From Desulfobacula sp. (GTDB lineage Bacteria; Desulfobacterota; Desulfobacteria; Desulfobacterales; Desulfobacteraceae): a DNA stretch of 64,000 nt. Location of the stretch: positions 1 to 64,000 of the forward strand of contig JABGOU010000001.1 of assembly GCA_018645325.1 (NCBI GenBank), read 5' to 3'. Under the pieces are notes generated by a model. The model was not told the DNA's origin, searched no databases, and saw nothing but the letters and a program-made list of their open reading frames with translations. This document shows, piece by piece, positions 35,771-44,836 of the stretch (positions within the stretch are counted from its first letter, which is position 1; each line of letters opens with the position of its first letter). Position numbers and translations under genes: made by a program.

Positions 35771-35937
35771 ATCTGGTCGGACCTGATACAAAAAATCACA
35801 TCGACTCATCATTGTCAAATGGTTTTTTTGAAGGAGTATGCGTTTTCTCAAAAAAATCTCGGGTATTTATCCTTGACAAATTGTTTTATATATCTTATCT
35901 CAATAATCGCGGTGTTTCATGACTGGTCTTACCAGTT
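35771..35937. promoter_or_regulatory. Paired FadR-like operators between tctC and dctP
   Basis: Site 1 is ATCTGGTCGGACCTGAT (35771-35787) and site 2 is GACTGGTCTTACCAGTT (35921-35937), with centres 150 bp apart. They match the mtkA pair in sequence, order, orientation and spacing. The 476-bp divergent gap 35546-36021 holds promoters for tctC and dctP; a further half-like GGTCAAGCC lies just after site 2. Nothing else was identified in it. Confidence 0.7.
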
Positions 35938-36021
35938 TATTATAGGTCAAGCCAGTTCAATTCTAAATTTTTGGTAGGTAAGATTAATCGATGAATCGTT
36001 CTACAAAAAGGGAGAAATAAC

Positions 36022-37170
36022 ATGAAAAAAGATGAGGTTATTGGGAAAGAAAAGGATCAAACCGAAGTAAAATCTGACCGTCGTAATTTTTTAAAAAAAG
36101 GTGTTGCCGTAGCGGCTGCTGCAGCAGCAGCTCCAACACTTTTTAACATTCGGACAGCTGCCGCACAGGGAACCACCTGGAAACTCCAGACTTCCTGGCC
36201 AGGCGGTATTGGGCTGAAAATTTTTAAGGACTGGTGTAATTCCATTGTTGAAAAAACCAATGGCGAACTTACCTTTAAAGGTTTTGGCGCAAAAGATGTT
36301 GTGGGCGACTTTCAGATGTTTGATGCGGTTAAAAATGGTGTTCTTGATGCCATGAACCCGTTTACCCTCTACTGGGCAGGCCGTATGCCGGCATCTGTAT
36401 TTTTAAGCTCCTATCCAATGAGCATGAGAAACCCCCATGAATGGGATGTTTTCTATTATGCTCTGGGCGGACTTGAGATTGCCCGTGAATTATTTGCTAA
36501 GAGTGGAATGTATTATGTAGGTCCTATTCATCACGGTCCTAACATAATTCATTCAAAAGTACCCATTCGTTCCATTGACGATTTCAAGGGTAGAAAAATG
36601 CGTGTTCCAGGCGGTATGGTATCTGAACTTTTTTCTGCAGCAGGCGCAAAAACAACCTTACTTCCCGGCAGCGAGATATTCCCTGCCCTGGAAAAAGGAA
36701 CCATTGACGTTGCAGATTATGTAGGTCCTGCAATTAACTATGCATTGGGTTTTCACCAGGTTACAAAATATATTTCCATGGGACCGGCAGGATTTATGTC
36801 CATATATCAGCCCGTGGATTTAATGGATCTGACCGTGGGAATGAGATCCTGGAACAAACTTTCAAAAGAGATGAAACAATTTGTTGAAATGGAAGTCCAT
36901 GTCTATTCAGATATGCATCATGCCGGTATTCAGAAGGCTGACCAGGAAGCATGGAAAAAATTTACTGAAGCCGGTACTATTGTAACAAGACTGGGTGAAG
37001 ATGATGTGAAAAAATTTACTGATATTGCAGTACCTCTGTGGTACAAATGGGCTAACAAAGACGAGTATGCAGCAAAGGTGTTTAAAATCCAGCTTGATTA
37101 CATGATGTCAGGCAGCCTGGGTTATGTAACTCCGGATATGATAAAAGGGCAAAAACTAAAATGGGAATAA
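36022..37170 (+). CDS. dctP: TRAP transporter substrate-binding protein DctP (Tat signal)
   Basis: 382 aa. A twin-arginine signal is clear: DRRNFLKKG with R20-R21, followed by an Ala-rich hydrophobic stretch and cleavage near AAAQG. The mature domain has the DctP-type fold, with GRKMRVPGGMVSELFSAAGA and LPGSEIFPALEKGTIDVADYVGP. The conserved Arg that binds a carboxylate is likely the one in RKMRVPGG. Tat export suggests folding in the cytoplasm. It belongs to the subgroup that binds 2-oxo or hydroxy acids and related organic acids. AGGGAGA precedes the ATG. A hairpin follows it before the permease genes. Confidence 0.93.
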   Translation: MKKDEVIGKEKDQTEVKSDRRNFLKKGVAVAAAAAAAPTLFNIRTAAAQGTTWKLQTSWPGGIGLKIFKDWCNSIVEKTNGELTFKGFGAKDVVGDFQMFDAVKNGVLDAMNPFTLYWAGRMPASVFLSSYPMSMRNPHEWDVFYYALGGLEIARELFAKSGMYYVGPIHHGPNIIHSKVPIRSIDDFKGRKMRVPGGMVSELFSAAGAKTTLLPGSEIFPALEKGTIDVADYVGPAINYALGFHQVTKYISMGPAGFMSIYQPVDLMDLTVGMRSWNKLSKEMKQFVEMEVHVYSDMHHAGIQKADQEAWKKFTEAGTIVTRLGEDDVKKFTDIAVPLWYKWANKDEYAAKVFKIQLDYMMSGSLGYVTPDMIKGQKLKWE

Positions 37171-37178
37171 TATAAACC

Positions 37179-37214
37179 AATGGGGGACCGTCAAAGGGCG
37201 GCTCCCCATTTTTT
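37179..37214 (+). terminator. Intergenic attenuator hairpin after dctP
   Basis: AATGGGG and CCCCATT arms with an inner CCG/CGG pair, followed by a T-run. It lies just after the dctP stop and before dctQ. In TRAP operons such a partial terminator commonly lets the binding protein be made in excess of the permease. Confidence 0.8.
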
Positions 37215-37299
37215 AGAAAACCCATATTTTTCAGTCCCTTATTTGCTTGGTTTGAATCATTTGTCTAAAAATTTTTAATTGTTTATTTAGGATATCACA

Positions 37300-38445
37300 A
37301 TGCCGAATATAAATTTTACACTACCCCACTGGATGTACTGGTTAGGACTGATTCTGGTTCCTGCCTTTGCCATGTACACGGTTCGCAAGCAAAGAGGCAA
37401 GGAAGTCGACAATATATTGTCAAAAAAAATAGCCTATTTGTTATGGTTTTGCTGTGGATTCATTGGAATGCACAGGTTTTACCTCAAAAATGCCTGGGGG
37501 CTTGTCTATGTTCCTTTGTTCACCCTGATGCTTCTGGCAAATGTCCAGTACAGATCGGCTCTGGATATTACTTCCATGGCTAAAAATGAAATGAGTATTG
37601 TGGAATTTGATATTGAACTTTTAGAGGACAAAATTACTAAAGGGGATGAATCTGCACAAACCAAACTGGAAAACGCTAAACAGAAGTTTGAAACTGCCAG
37701 GCAAACTTGGGAAAAAGAAAACAAAAGTATTGGTGACTGGACTTTAAGAGTTAGAATACTTGCTCTTTTGATTGCCCTGCTTCTCATAATAGATGCTTTT
37801 TTAATACCGAAAATGTTTACAAAGTGTGAAGAAATAGAGGCCCATGAAGCCTTGAAGGCAAAAGAGGCTGAAGAGTATGATTATGTTATTCCAGGTCAGG
37901 AATCCCAGGCCCATGAAACCTTGACCGGAAAAGTGAAAATCAAAAACAAATATTTTCAATATATAGACAAGGTCAATGGTTATGTGGGAGAATTTGTCTG
38001 TTACTGGGCCATCATTGCAGTGTTTGTTTATTACTATGAGGTTCTGGTCAGATATGTTTTTAATTCCCCTACAAACTGGGCCCATGAGGGCATGTTTTTA
38101 ATGTTTGGCATGCAATATGTACTGGCAGCGGGTTTTACCCACCGTGAAGGCGCCCATGTCCATGTGGATGTCATCTATCGACTCTTTCCCACCAAGGTGA
38201 AAGCCTGGATCGATATTTTTACTTTTATTTTCTTTTTAATCTTTGTTGTTGCTTTATTCTGGACAGGCTGGATTTTTGCTGCAGATTCCATAAGAGTGAT
38301 GGAGGTCTCTTTTACGGAATGGGCAATCCAGTACTGGCCGGTTAAGTTGTCATTGTCAATCGGTGCGCTCCTTCTTTTACTGGATGGATTAACCAAAATT
38401 GTAAAAGATATTTATATAATTGCTGCTAAAGAGGAAGGGGTTTAA
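37300..38445 (+). CDS. dctQ: TRAP small permease DctQ with an N-terminal TM2-domain extension
   Basis: 381 aa, about twice the usual DctQ. The C-terminal ~170 residues are DctQ with four helices (EFVCYWAIIAVFVYYYEVLVRYVF, GMFLMFGMQYVLAAGFTHREGAHVHVDV). The N-terminal part has a first helix, then a TM2-type motif (LLWFCCGFIGMHRFYLKNAWG), a charged coiled-coil-like stretch (residues ~90-150) and a further helix. TM2 domains are found alone or fused to many proteins; their role is unknown. Fusion to a TRAP permease is unusual in my knowledge. The gene ends 3 bp before dctM. Confidence 0.88.
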   Translation: MPNINFTLPHWMYWLGLILVPAFAMYTVRKQRGKEVDNILSKKIAYLLWFCCGFIGMHRFYLKNAWGLVYVPLFTLMLLANVQYRSALDITSMAKNEMSIVEFDIELLEDKITKGDESAQTKLENAKQKFETARQTWEKENKSIGDWTLRVRILALLIALLLIIDAFLIPKMFTKCEEIEAHEALKAKEAEEYDYVIPGQESQAHETLTGKVKIKNKYFQYIDKVNGYVGEFVCYWAIIAVFVYYYEVLVRYVFNSPTNWAHEGMFLMFGMQYVLAAGFTHREGAHVHVDVIYRLFPTKVKAWIDIFTFIFFLIFVVALFWTGWIFAADSIRVMEVSFTEWAIQYWPVKLSLSIGALLLLLDGLTKIVKDIYIIAAKEEGV

Positions 38446-38448
38446 ATC

Positions 38449-39813
38449 ATGGGTTTAGAAATCGGTATTGGATGGCTGACTTTTTTTATGTTTGGCTCAT
38501 TGGTAATATTATTGTTAATGGGACTTCCCCTGGCATTTGTAACAGGCGGGCTTGGGGTTGTAGCTTTATTTTTATTTGGTGACATCCATATGGTGAATAT
38601 GCTGCCGTCTCGCATATTCCCATTTATGACCGACTACCAATTGTCGGCAATCCCTCTCTTTATTTTCATGGCTTCCGTGCTTGCATCGGCAGGCTTGATT
38701 GAAAAACTCTTTGATGTGGTCTATCAAATCCTTGGCGGCTTAAAAGGCGGTCTTGCCGTTGCAACCATTATTGCATCAACAATCCTTGCTGCAATGGTAG
38801 GGGTAATTGGGGCGGCTGAAGTCACAATGGGCATTATTGCTCTGCCTGCCATGCTTAAAAGGGGATATAACAAAGAAATGGCCTGTGGTTCAATCCTGGC
38901 AGGCGGAACCCTGGGCATATTGATTCCCCCATCAATCCTGGCCATCATTTTTGCAGTTGTTGCCCAGCAGTCCGTTGGTGAACTCTTTATCGGCGCTTTT
39001 TTGCCGGGACTTTTACTCTCAGGTATGTTTGCCATCTATTGCATGGCCAGAAGTTATATCAATCCGACCTTTGGACCGGCTCTGCCCAAGGAAGACAGAA
39101 TAGGATTCATTGAAAAATTGATCCTGCTCAAAGGCATTATTGCACCCATGCTTCTTGTTGTCCTGGTGCTGGGTGTCATCTTTACAGGTATTGCAACTCC
39201 TGTGGAAGCAGCCGGCATAGGTACTTTTGGAGCCCTTTGCGTTGCAGCGCTCTCCCGTCGTCTTTCATGGACAACCATACACAATGCTGCCATGACAACA
39301 CTTAAAGCGTCCACCATGGTCTTGTGGATCATGTTTGGCGCCAGTATATTTGTGGGTTTTTACATCGTAAACGGTGGGCAGGAGTTTGTTACAGCCTCAC
39401 TTTTGGGAACAGGTTTTGGTCCTTATGGAATATTGCTGATCATGATGGGGCTTTTAATTGTTCTCGGCATGTTCCTGGACTGGGTTGGAATTTTGCTTCT
39501 GGCAGTACCGATTTTCGCACCCATAATGAGATCCCTTCCCTGGGATGGACTCATGGGCCTTCCCGGTGTTGCTCCTGACGATGTCAACCTCTGGTTCGGT
39601 GTTGTTTATATGGTGAACATGCAGATGTCTTTTTTAAGTCCTCCATTTGGATATGCCCTGTTTTATTTAAAAAGTGTTGCGCCTCCTGAAATTACCATCG
39701 GTCTCATCTTCAGAGCTGCTGTGCCTTTCCTGATTATACAGGCAATAGGGCTTGCTCTGGTTGTAATTTTTCCGGAAATTATTCTCTGGCTGCCAAGACT
39801 GGTGTATGGATAA
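38449..39813 (+). CDS. dctM: TRAP large permease DctM
   Basis: 454 aa with about 12 membrane helices. DctM signatures are GLPLAFVTGGLG, the ILAGGTLGILIPPSI loop (helix break), and MGLLIVLGMFLDWVGILLL. It couples substrate uptake to the sodium or proton gradient with DctQ and DctP. GGAAGGGG of the preceding coding end serves as its ribosome site. It ends a three-gene operon; a MITE lies 10 bp beyond. Confidence 0.94.
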   Translation: MGLEIGIGWLTFFMFGSLVILLLMGLPLAFVTGGLGVVALFLFGDIHMVNMLPSRIFPFMTDYQLSAIPLFIFMASVLASAGLIEKLFDVVYQILGGLKGGLAVATIIASTILAAMVGVIGAAEVTMGIIALPAMLKRGYNKEMACGSILAGGTLGILIPPSILAIIFAVVAQQSVGELFIGAFLPGLLLSGMFAIYCMARSYINPTFGPALPKEDRIGFIEKLILLKGIIAPMLLVVLVLGVIFTGIATPVEAAGIGTFGALCVAALSRRLSWTTIHNAAMTTLKASTMVLWIMFGASIFVGFYIVNGGQEFVTASLLGTGFGPYGILLIMMGLLIVLGMFLDWVGILLLAVPIFAPIMRSLPWDGLMGLPGVAPDDVNLWFGVVYMVNMQMSFLSPPFGYALFYLKSVAPPEITIGLIFRAAVPFLIIQAIGLALVVIFPEIILWLPRLVYG

Positions 39814-39822
39814 ACATCAGAG

Positions 39823-39957
39823 ATAACTATTCAGCTCTTATGCTTGAGACCGCCCTGCCTGATGGATATTTGTTTCGAGGCTATTCGCTTAACCTCCTGC
39901 AAACATCCATCAGACAGGGCTTTTGAGATAACTTCTTTTAGCGGGCTAAACAATTAC
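39823..39957 (-). mobile_element. 135-bp palindromic MITE, copy 2 (IS66-like ends)
   Basis: The element lies 9 bp past dctM and is flanked by an exact 8-bp direct repeat CATCAGAG (39815-39822 and 39958-39965). The left end is degenerate (ATAACTATTCAGC). The inner arms are GCCCTGCCTGATGGATATTTG and an inverted partner with minor differences. It is the most diverged of the five copies, yet its target duplication is exact and non-AT-rich, which makes it the strongest evidence of transposition. Confidence 0.85.
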
Positions 39958-40077
39958 CATCAGAGTAAAATTTTTTGATAATCAAAGAAAGTATTTTATA
40001 AATTTAATGATCTATCCTGATATCTTAGTCAGGGTAGATCATTTTTACCAGTGTGATATGGAGTAATTAAAAACCTG

Positions 40078-40539
40078 ATGCCTTTGAAAACAATTCCGGA
40101 AAGTTATGTGTATGATTCGCCTGCAGTTTTTGTAAAGGTATTCTATCTTTTTTTTGCCGCATTTATTCTTGTGGATGTAACCTTTCTGGTTTTAATCCTG
40201 AATAGATCTGAAGCCTCTTATCGGTTTCCCATCTTTATGCTCACCTTTATCCTGATATTCATGTGTTATTTTTCATCGGCAATTTCCCATCGTATAGAAG
40301 TTTGGAAAAATGGAGATATCAAACTCACCAGTTTAAGAAAAACCATTATGACAAAAGCCGAAAATATTGCCTATGTGCAGGGTCCTCAGCTGCCCGTCGG
40401 GTTTATTAAGTTGCGGTTTGAACGGGAAAAGACCTATCTTTTCGCAAAGATGGGAACTTCTGACCTCAACAAAGTATTGATGACCATTAAAGATGCTGAT
40501 CCTGGTATTAAGTTTGACCGGATAAAAAATTTTGGTTAG
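40078..40539 (+). CDS. Two-helix membrane protein with a PH-like C-terminal domain
   Basis: 153 aa. Two adjacent membrane helices (residues ~18-41 and ~50-70) are followed by a ~80-residue soluble domain containing SHRIEVWKNGDIKLTSLRKTIM and IKLRFEREKTYLFAK, with an alternating-strand pattern like bacterial PH (bPH) domains. No named function is recognised. It overlaps the convergent gene's end by 4 bp (40536-40539). ATGGAGT is a weak, distant ribosome site. Confidence 0.65.
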   Translation: MPLKTIPESYVYDSPAVFVKVFYLFFAAFILVDVTFLVLILNRSEASYRFPIFMLTFILIFMCYFSSAISHRIEVWKNGDIKLTSLRKTIMTKAENIAYVQGPQLPVGFIKLRFEREKTYLFAKMGTSDLNKVLMTIKDADPGIKFDRIKNFG

Positions 40540-41327
40540 ATTTTTGGAATTTTAAAACTGCAGGGAACCACAACCTGGCATTTCCCACAGACATGGGTGG
40601 TTTCTTCCAGACCAGCCAACTCTTTAGTCTTATTGGTGTTGTCGTGTAACCTGGTCCAGCATTTTTTCCTGTCTATTCCTGTCTCAGCAGACACAGCCTC
40701 AACAGGGCAGCGCCTGACGCAGACCAGGCATTTATGGCCGTTCTTATGAAGACAGAGTTCCTTTTCCACCACCAGGGGAGTGTCTTCAAGAGCCGCTTCT
40801 GTTACCAGGCTTCCTAAACGGCCGGCACAACCTGATGGCGTGATAAACTGTGCATTAACACCAAAACGTCCCAGGCCTGCGATATAGCCCAAATGTTTAT
40901 GGGACCAGCGGGCCATGAGTTTCTTATGATCAAAATTATGCGTTGCCGGAACCAAAGCCGAATTGTATCCGGCGTCTTCAAGAAAAAGTTTTATCTGCCT
41001 GCTCAAGCTGTTAAGCATCTTATTCGTGGATTCATATGCCAGTCCCCAGTTCCGAGAAGGGATATCACCATTATGATTTTCTTTTGCCAGTTCTTTGGTA
41101 AAGGGAACAAAAAAAACGATCACAGACTTGCCTGTGGCCAGAAGATCTTTTGGAAGGGAATGGTCATGGGCTGCAATTTCAGGCAGAATATAAAAGCGAT
41201 GATCTGCCTTTGCTGTGACAACAAGGGGAGACCGCCATATATTTTTTTCGTCTGCAGCCTTTGGATACTCAGCTGCAAACTTTTCAATAAATACTCTTAA
41301 ATCACTGGATGTGACAGATCTTGCCAT
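40536..41327 (-). CDS. Epoxyqueuosine reductase-like Fe-S protein
   Basis: 263 aa. The C-terminal half contains two four-Cys motifs: CLHKNGHKCLVCVRRCPVEA and, after CWTRLHDN, VCGKCQVVVPC. This arrangement is typical of the QueG-like family. It is shorter than QueG (~350 aa) and lacks the HEAT-repeat C-terminus. In anaerobes such short relatives lie next to corrinoid or reductive dehalogenase-like genes, with poorly known roles. It is convergent with the PH-like gene and divergent from the sigma-54 activator. Confidence 0.8.
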   Translation of the reverse strand: MARSVTSSDLRVFIEKFAAEYPKAADEKNIWRSPLVVTAKADHRFYILPEIAAHDHSLPKDLLATGKSVIVFFVPFTKELAKENHNGDIPSRNWGLAYESTNKMLNSLSRQIKLFLEDAGYNSALVPATHNFDHKKLMARWSHKHLGYIAGLGRFGVNAQFITPSGCAGRLGSLVTEAALEDTPLVVEKELCLHKNGHKCLVCVRRCPVEAVSAETGIDRKKCWTRLHDNTNKTKELAGLEETTHVCGKCQVVVPCSFKIPKI

Positions 41328-41517
41328 AATCTCTTCCGGGTAATCATTTATTAAATATCCCTTGCCTTTGCATATACCACAATTACTTTTTGTATTGATC
41401 TAATTTTCTAATAAAATAAAATCAACCTTAAAAGCAAGACCTTTGATATTCCATCCCTGATATGGTATTACTGCGGTAAAAATTATGATAGTTTAATAAA
41501 TTGCAAGGAATCCACCA

Positions 41518-43017
41518 ATGTCGCTCAATGAAAATTCTAATCCCTCAGTTCTTTTGAATATCGAAAGCATTGACTTTTTATCCGTGCTGACCAGGTTGGA
41601 TGACGGGGTTATTATTACTGATATTAATGGGACCATTCTTTTTTACAATATTGCCCAGTCTTTAATAGACGGGTTGGTTCCCAATGATGTTATCGGACTC
41701 AAGGTGACCGATATTTATGAACTCAACAACAGATCCAGCATGATCATGCAGGTGATTTACCGGCACGCAGCAATCAAAAACCGGGCTTTTTTTTACAAAA
41801 CCCGATCAGGAAAGACTGCCAACACCATTACCAGTGTTTACCCTCTTTTCAACGAGAAAATTGTCAATGGGGTAATCTGTTTTGTAAAGGACTATGAACT
41901 CCTATACCGATCCACCCCAATGACAGCCATAACCGAACCCAGACCCGACCTTGGCAACGGCACCCAATACACTTTTGCCGACCTGATCGGAAGCGACCCT
42001 TATTTCCAGCGGGTGGTAGGAACGGCCAGGAAAGCAGCAGCTTCTTCATCACCCATAATGATCCAGGGGGAAACCGGAACTGGAAAGGAACTCTTTGCCC
42101 AGTCAATCCATAATCACAGCCAGCGAAGGAAACAAAAATTTGTTGGCATCAATTGTGGGGCCATACCCCATGACCTTTTGGAAGGCATTCTGTTCGGCAC
42201 AACCAGGGGAGCCTTTACCGGTGCTCTGGATAAACCCGGCCTTTTTGAGATAGCCCATGAAAGTACTCTCTTTCTTGACGAAATCCTGGCCATGCCCGTG
42301 GACCTGCAGGCAAAACTGTTAAGAGTTCTACAGGAAAAACTTGTACGAAAGGTGGGCTCTGTCAAAGAAATCCCTGTGGACGTTAAAATAGTGAGTTCAG
42401 TAAGCCAGGATCCCCGCGCGGCCATTCGTGAAAACAGGCTGCGAACAGACCTTTTTTACCGGCTGGGGGTAGTCATGGTCAAGCTGCCACCCCTTAGAGA
42501 GCGCCAGGACAATATGAATGAACTGATAAGCCATTTTATTCAAAAATACAATAATTGTCTGGGTACCAATGTTAATTATATTTCAGAAGAAATTCTTGAA
42601 CTATTCACGACCTATCACTGGCCTGGAAATGTAAGAGAACTTGAGCACATGATAGAAGGGGCAATGAACATGGCAGGTAAGGAAGAAATCATTGGAACAG
42701 AGCATTTTACCCAGAATTTAAATTGTCTGGAACCCTTTGATTTTAACAATCTTACAACTGCTTTTCCCTTGCTCAAAAACCTTGGCCCCACAAGAGTGGA
42801 AGAGCCGCCCAACGCCCTTGATCCCAATCTACAGCACAACTTTACTAAAACCCAGGCAGATTGGGAAAAAACCGCTATTAAATCCGCTCTCACCGCAACA
42901 GGGGGTAATGTGACCAAGGCTGCAAAAAATCTTGGTATTTCAAGACAATTACTCCATTATAAGATTAAAAAAAATAAATTCTTTCGCACTGATTTTATTC
43001 AGCGCCCCATTATTTAG
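41518..43017 (+). CDS. PAS-domain sigma-54-dependent activator (upstream of mtg operon)
   Basis: 499 aa. A PAS domain (residues ~15-130, DGVIITDINGTILFYN) is followed by an AAA+ domain with Walker A GETGTGKE (184-191) and an intact GAFTGA loop (231-236), TLFLDEILAMP (Walker B), and RTDLFYRLGVVMVKLPPLRER. The C-terminus has a Fis-type helix-turn-helix (TKAAKNLGISRQLLHYKIKK). It should activate -24/-12 promoters; one sits at 43325-43341, before the mtgB-like gene. It is a paralogue of the protein at 51642-53069. The PAS domain may sense a small ligand. CAAGGAA precedes the ATG. Confidence 0.92.
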   Translation: MSLNENSNPSVLLNIESIDFLSVLTRLDDGVIITDINGTILFYNIAQSLIDGLVPNDVIGLKVTDIYELNNRSSMIMQVIYRHAAIKNRAFFYKTRSGKTANTITSVYPLFNEKIVNGVICFVKDYELLYRSTPMTAITEPRPDLGNGTQYTFADLIGSDPYFQRVVGTARKAAASSSPIMIQGETGTGKELFAQSIHNHSQRRKQKFVGINCGAIPHDLLEGILFGTTRGAFTGALDKPGLFEIAHESTLFLDEILAMPVDLQAKLLRVLQEKLVRKVGSVKEIPVDVKIVSSVSQDPRAAIRENRLRTDLFYRLGVVMVKLPPLRERQDNMNELISHFIQKYNNCLGTNVNYISEEILELFTTYHWPGNVRELEHMIEGAMNMAGKEEIIGTEHFTQNLNCLEPFDFNNLTTAFPLLKNLGPTRVEEPPNALDPNLQHNFTKTQADWEKTAIKSALTATGGNVTKAAKNLGISRQLLHYKIKKNKFFRTDFIQRPII

Positions 43018-43033
43018 TCAATTTTTTTTCAAC

Positions 43034-43118
43034 TGAAAATTTTTTTTCTATCCTGCTCTATTCTAAAGTGAAAAATTTTTTTCTATCTATTCATACAATC
43101 CGAGTTTATGAATAGATA
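43034..43118. promoter_or_regulatory. Possible activator-binding repeats and palindrome before mtgB
   Basis: Two near-identical 19-bp direct repeats TGAAAAWTTTTTTTCTATC (43034-43052 and 43069-43087, 35 bp apart) are followed by a palindrome with perfect 12-bp arms TATCTATTCATA/TATGAATAGATA (43084-43095 and 43107-43118). Either could be an enhancer site for the sigma-54 activator or, for the palindrome, a weak terminator of its gene. Confidence 0.45.
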
Positions 43119-43153
43119 AATTTTACACATAATATTAGTTAGTAAATTATTTT

Positions 43154-43288
43154 GTAATTGTTCAGCCCGTTAAAAAAAAATGTCCCAAAAGCCCTGTCTG
43201 ATTGATATTTGCAGGAGGTTAAGCGAATAGCCTCGAAACAAATATCCATTAGACAGGGCAGGTTCAAGCGTAAGAGTTGAATAATTAC
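43154..43288 (+). mobile_element. 135-bp palindromic MITE, copy 3 (IS66-like ends)
   Basis: Ends are GTAATTGTTCAGCCCGTTA and (inverted) GTAATTATTCAACTCTTA. It is flanked by an exact 8-bp duplication ATTATTTT (43146-43153 and 43289-43296). It lies 37 bp upstream of the sigma-54 promoter of the mtg operon. The internal palindromic arms are near-perfect. Confidence 0.88.
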
Positions 43289-43324
43289 ATTATTTTTTCA
43301 TAAAAAATCTACAAATTTTACTCC

Positions 43325-43341
43325 CTGGTATGCAATCTGCA
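43325..43341 (+). promoter_or_regulatory. Sigma-54 promoter of the mtg operon
   Basis: CTGGTATGCAATCTGCA has GG (43327-43328) and GC (43339-43340) separated by exactly 10 bp, as required for -24/-12 elements. The mtgB-like ATG is at 43389, about 37 bp after the expected start point. A sigma-54 activator gene lies directly upstream. Confidence 0.75.
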
Positions 43342-43388
43342 GCAAAGTATAAAAATTCATCGATCTGATATTTAAAGGAGAAATCAAA

Positions 43389-44810
43389 ATGTACGATCGA
43401 ATGCAGGAACTGAGTACTGAAAACATGCAGAAGATCCATACCACGGCCATGGAGCTTCTAAAGGACACCGGCGTTTCCTTTAAAGAAGAAGAAGCCGTTG
43501 ATATTTTCAAATCCAACGGACATAGAATAGAAGGAACCACGGTTTTTTTTAAAGAATCCGACATTCAAAAAGCATTAGAAACCGCACCCAGGAGGTTTAC
43601 AGTCCATGCAAGGAATCCGGAAAAAAACGTGGAAATTGGAGAGAATGATTTTGTCTTCCTGCCCGGATACGGCGCCCCTTTTATCATGGATGCCCAAGGC
43701 AGTCAGCGCCAGGCCACCATGGAAGATTATGATAATTTTTGCAAGCTGATTCAGACCTCTCCTCATATCAACATGAATGGATGGATGATGGTGGAACCGG
43801 CTGACATGCCCCATGAAACCGTCCATCTGGATCTGAACCTGTCAAATATGCTTTTGTGCGATAAACCCTTCATGGGCAGCCCTGTCTCTCGTCAGGGCGC
43901 TGTGGATGGAATTGAAATGGCAGGCATTCTCTGGGGCGGCAAGGAAAATATAATGGACAAGACAGTATCCGTCTCTCTGATTAATTCCCTTTCCCCTCTG
44001 CAGTTTTCTGAAGAAATGGCCGGTGCCCTTATTGAACTTGCACGCCACAACCAGGCCTGCGTGGTTGCTTCCCTGATCATGGCCGGCGGATCAGGCCCTG
44101 TTACCCTTGACGGTGTTCTCGCCCTTCAGAATGCAGAAATTCTGGCCGGTATCACACTGGCTCAGCTTGTCAGACCTGGCGCGCCCGTGATTTATGGCTC
44201 CACTTCCTCTGCCATGGATATGCAGACAGGGGCTTTGTCAATCGGTGCACCTGAATTGTGTAAAAATATTCATCTGGTAGCCCAGATGGCAAGGTTTTAC
44301 AACCTTCCTTCCAGATCCGGCGGATCCCTGACAGATGCCTTATTTGCCGATGCCCAGGCTGGTGCTGAGTCTGCCCTGGCCCTTTCCACTGCTGCAAGAA
44401 GCGGAATTAATTTTATTCTTCACTCCTGTGGAATCCTTGGCTCCTATATTGCCATGAGTTTTGAAAAATTTATCATTGACGAAGAAGTCTGCGGTATGGT
44501 CCGAAGCATGATACGCCCCTTGGCTCTTACGGATGAATCCATTGACATTGACGTGATCAAAGAAGTGGGTATTGGAGGCCAGTACCTGACACATCCAAAA
44601 ACTTTCCAGCTCTGCCGGACTGAATTTTTTATGCCCGCGCTGATGAGTCGAAAAAATCCGGATGCCTGGACAAAAGACGGGAAAAAACGAATAGACCAGA
44701 TTGCTGAAGACAAAGTTGCCCTGCGCTTGGCTTCATATGAAAAACCTGATATAGATCCAAAAATTGAAAAACAATTAACCGAATATGTAGAAAAGCATAA
44801 AAACACTTAA
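43389..44810 (+). CDS. mtgB: Non-pyrrolysine MttB-family methyltransferase (glycine betaine-type MtgB)
   Basis: 473 aa, the usual MttB/MtgB length. The frame is uninterrupted, so there is no amber codon and no pyrrolysine, unlike true trimethylamine methyltransferases. Features include GYGAPFIMDAQG, LSIGAPELCKNIHLVAQMARFYNLP and ILHSCGILGSYIAMSFEKFIIDEEV. It heads an operon with a corrinoid protein and a methyl-THF-forming partner, the classic MtgBCA set that demethylates glycine betaine to dimethylglycine. Other betaines (carnitine, proline betaine) are possible. A sigma-54 promoter lies 48 bp upstream, and AAAGGAG precedes the ATG. Confidence 0.87.
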   Translation: MYDRMQELSTENMQKIHTTAMELLKDTGVSFKEEEAVDIFKSNGHRIEGTTVFFKESDIQKALETAPRRFTVHARNPEKNVEIGENDFVFLPGYGAPFIMDAQGSQRQATMEDYDNFCKLIQTSPHINMNGWMMVEPADMPHETVHLDLNLSNMLLCDKPFMGSPVSRQGAVDGIEMAGILWGGKENIMDKTVSVSLINSLSPLQFSEEMAGALIELARHNQACVVASLIMAGGSGPVTLDGVLALQNAEILAGITLAQLVRPGAPVIYGSTSSAMDMQTGALSIGAPELCKNIHLVAQMARFYNLPSRSGGSLTDALFADAQAGAESALALSTAARSGINFILHSCGILGSYIAMSFEKFIIDEEVCGMVRSMIRPLALTDESIDIDVIKEVGIGGQYLTHPKTFQLCRTEFFMPALMSRKNPDAWTKDGKKRIDQIAEDKVALRLASYEKPDIDPKIEKQLTEYVEKHKNT

Positions 44811-44836
44811 ACAAAAAAAACCATTTAAAGGAGAAA

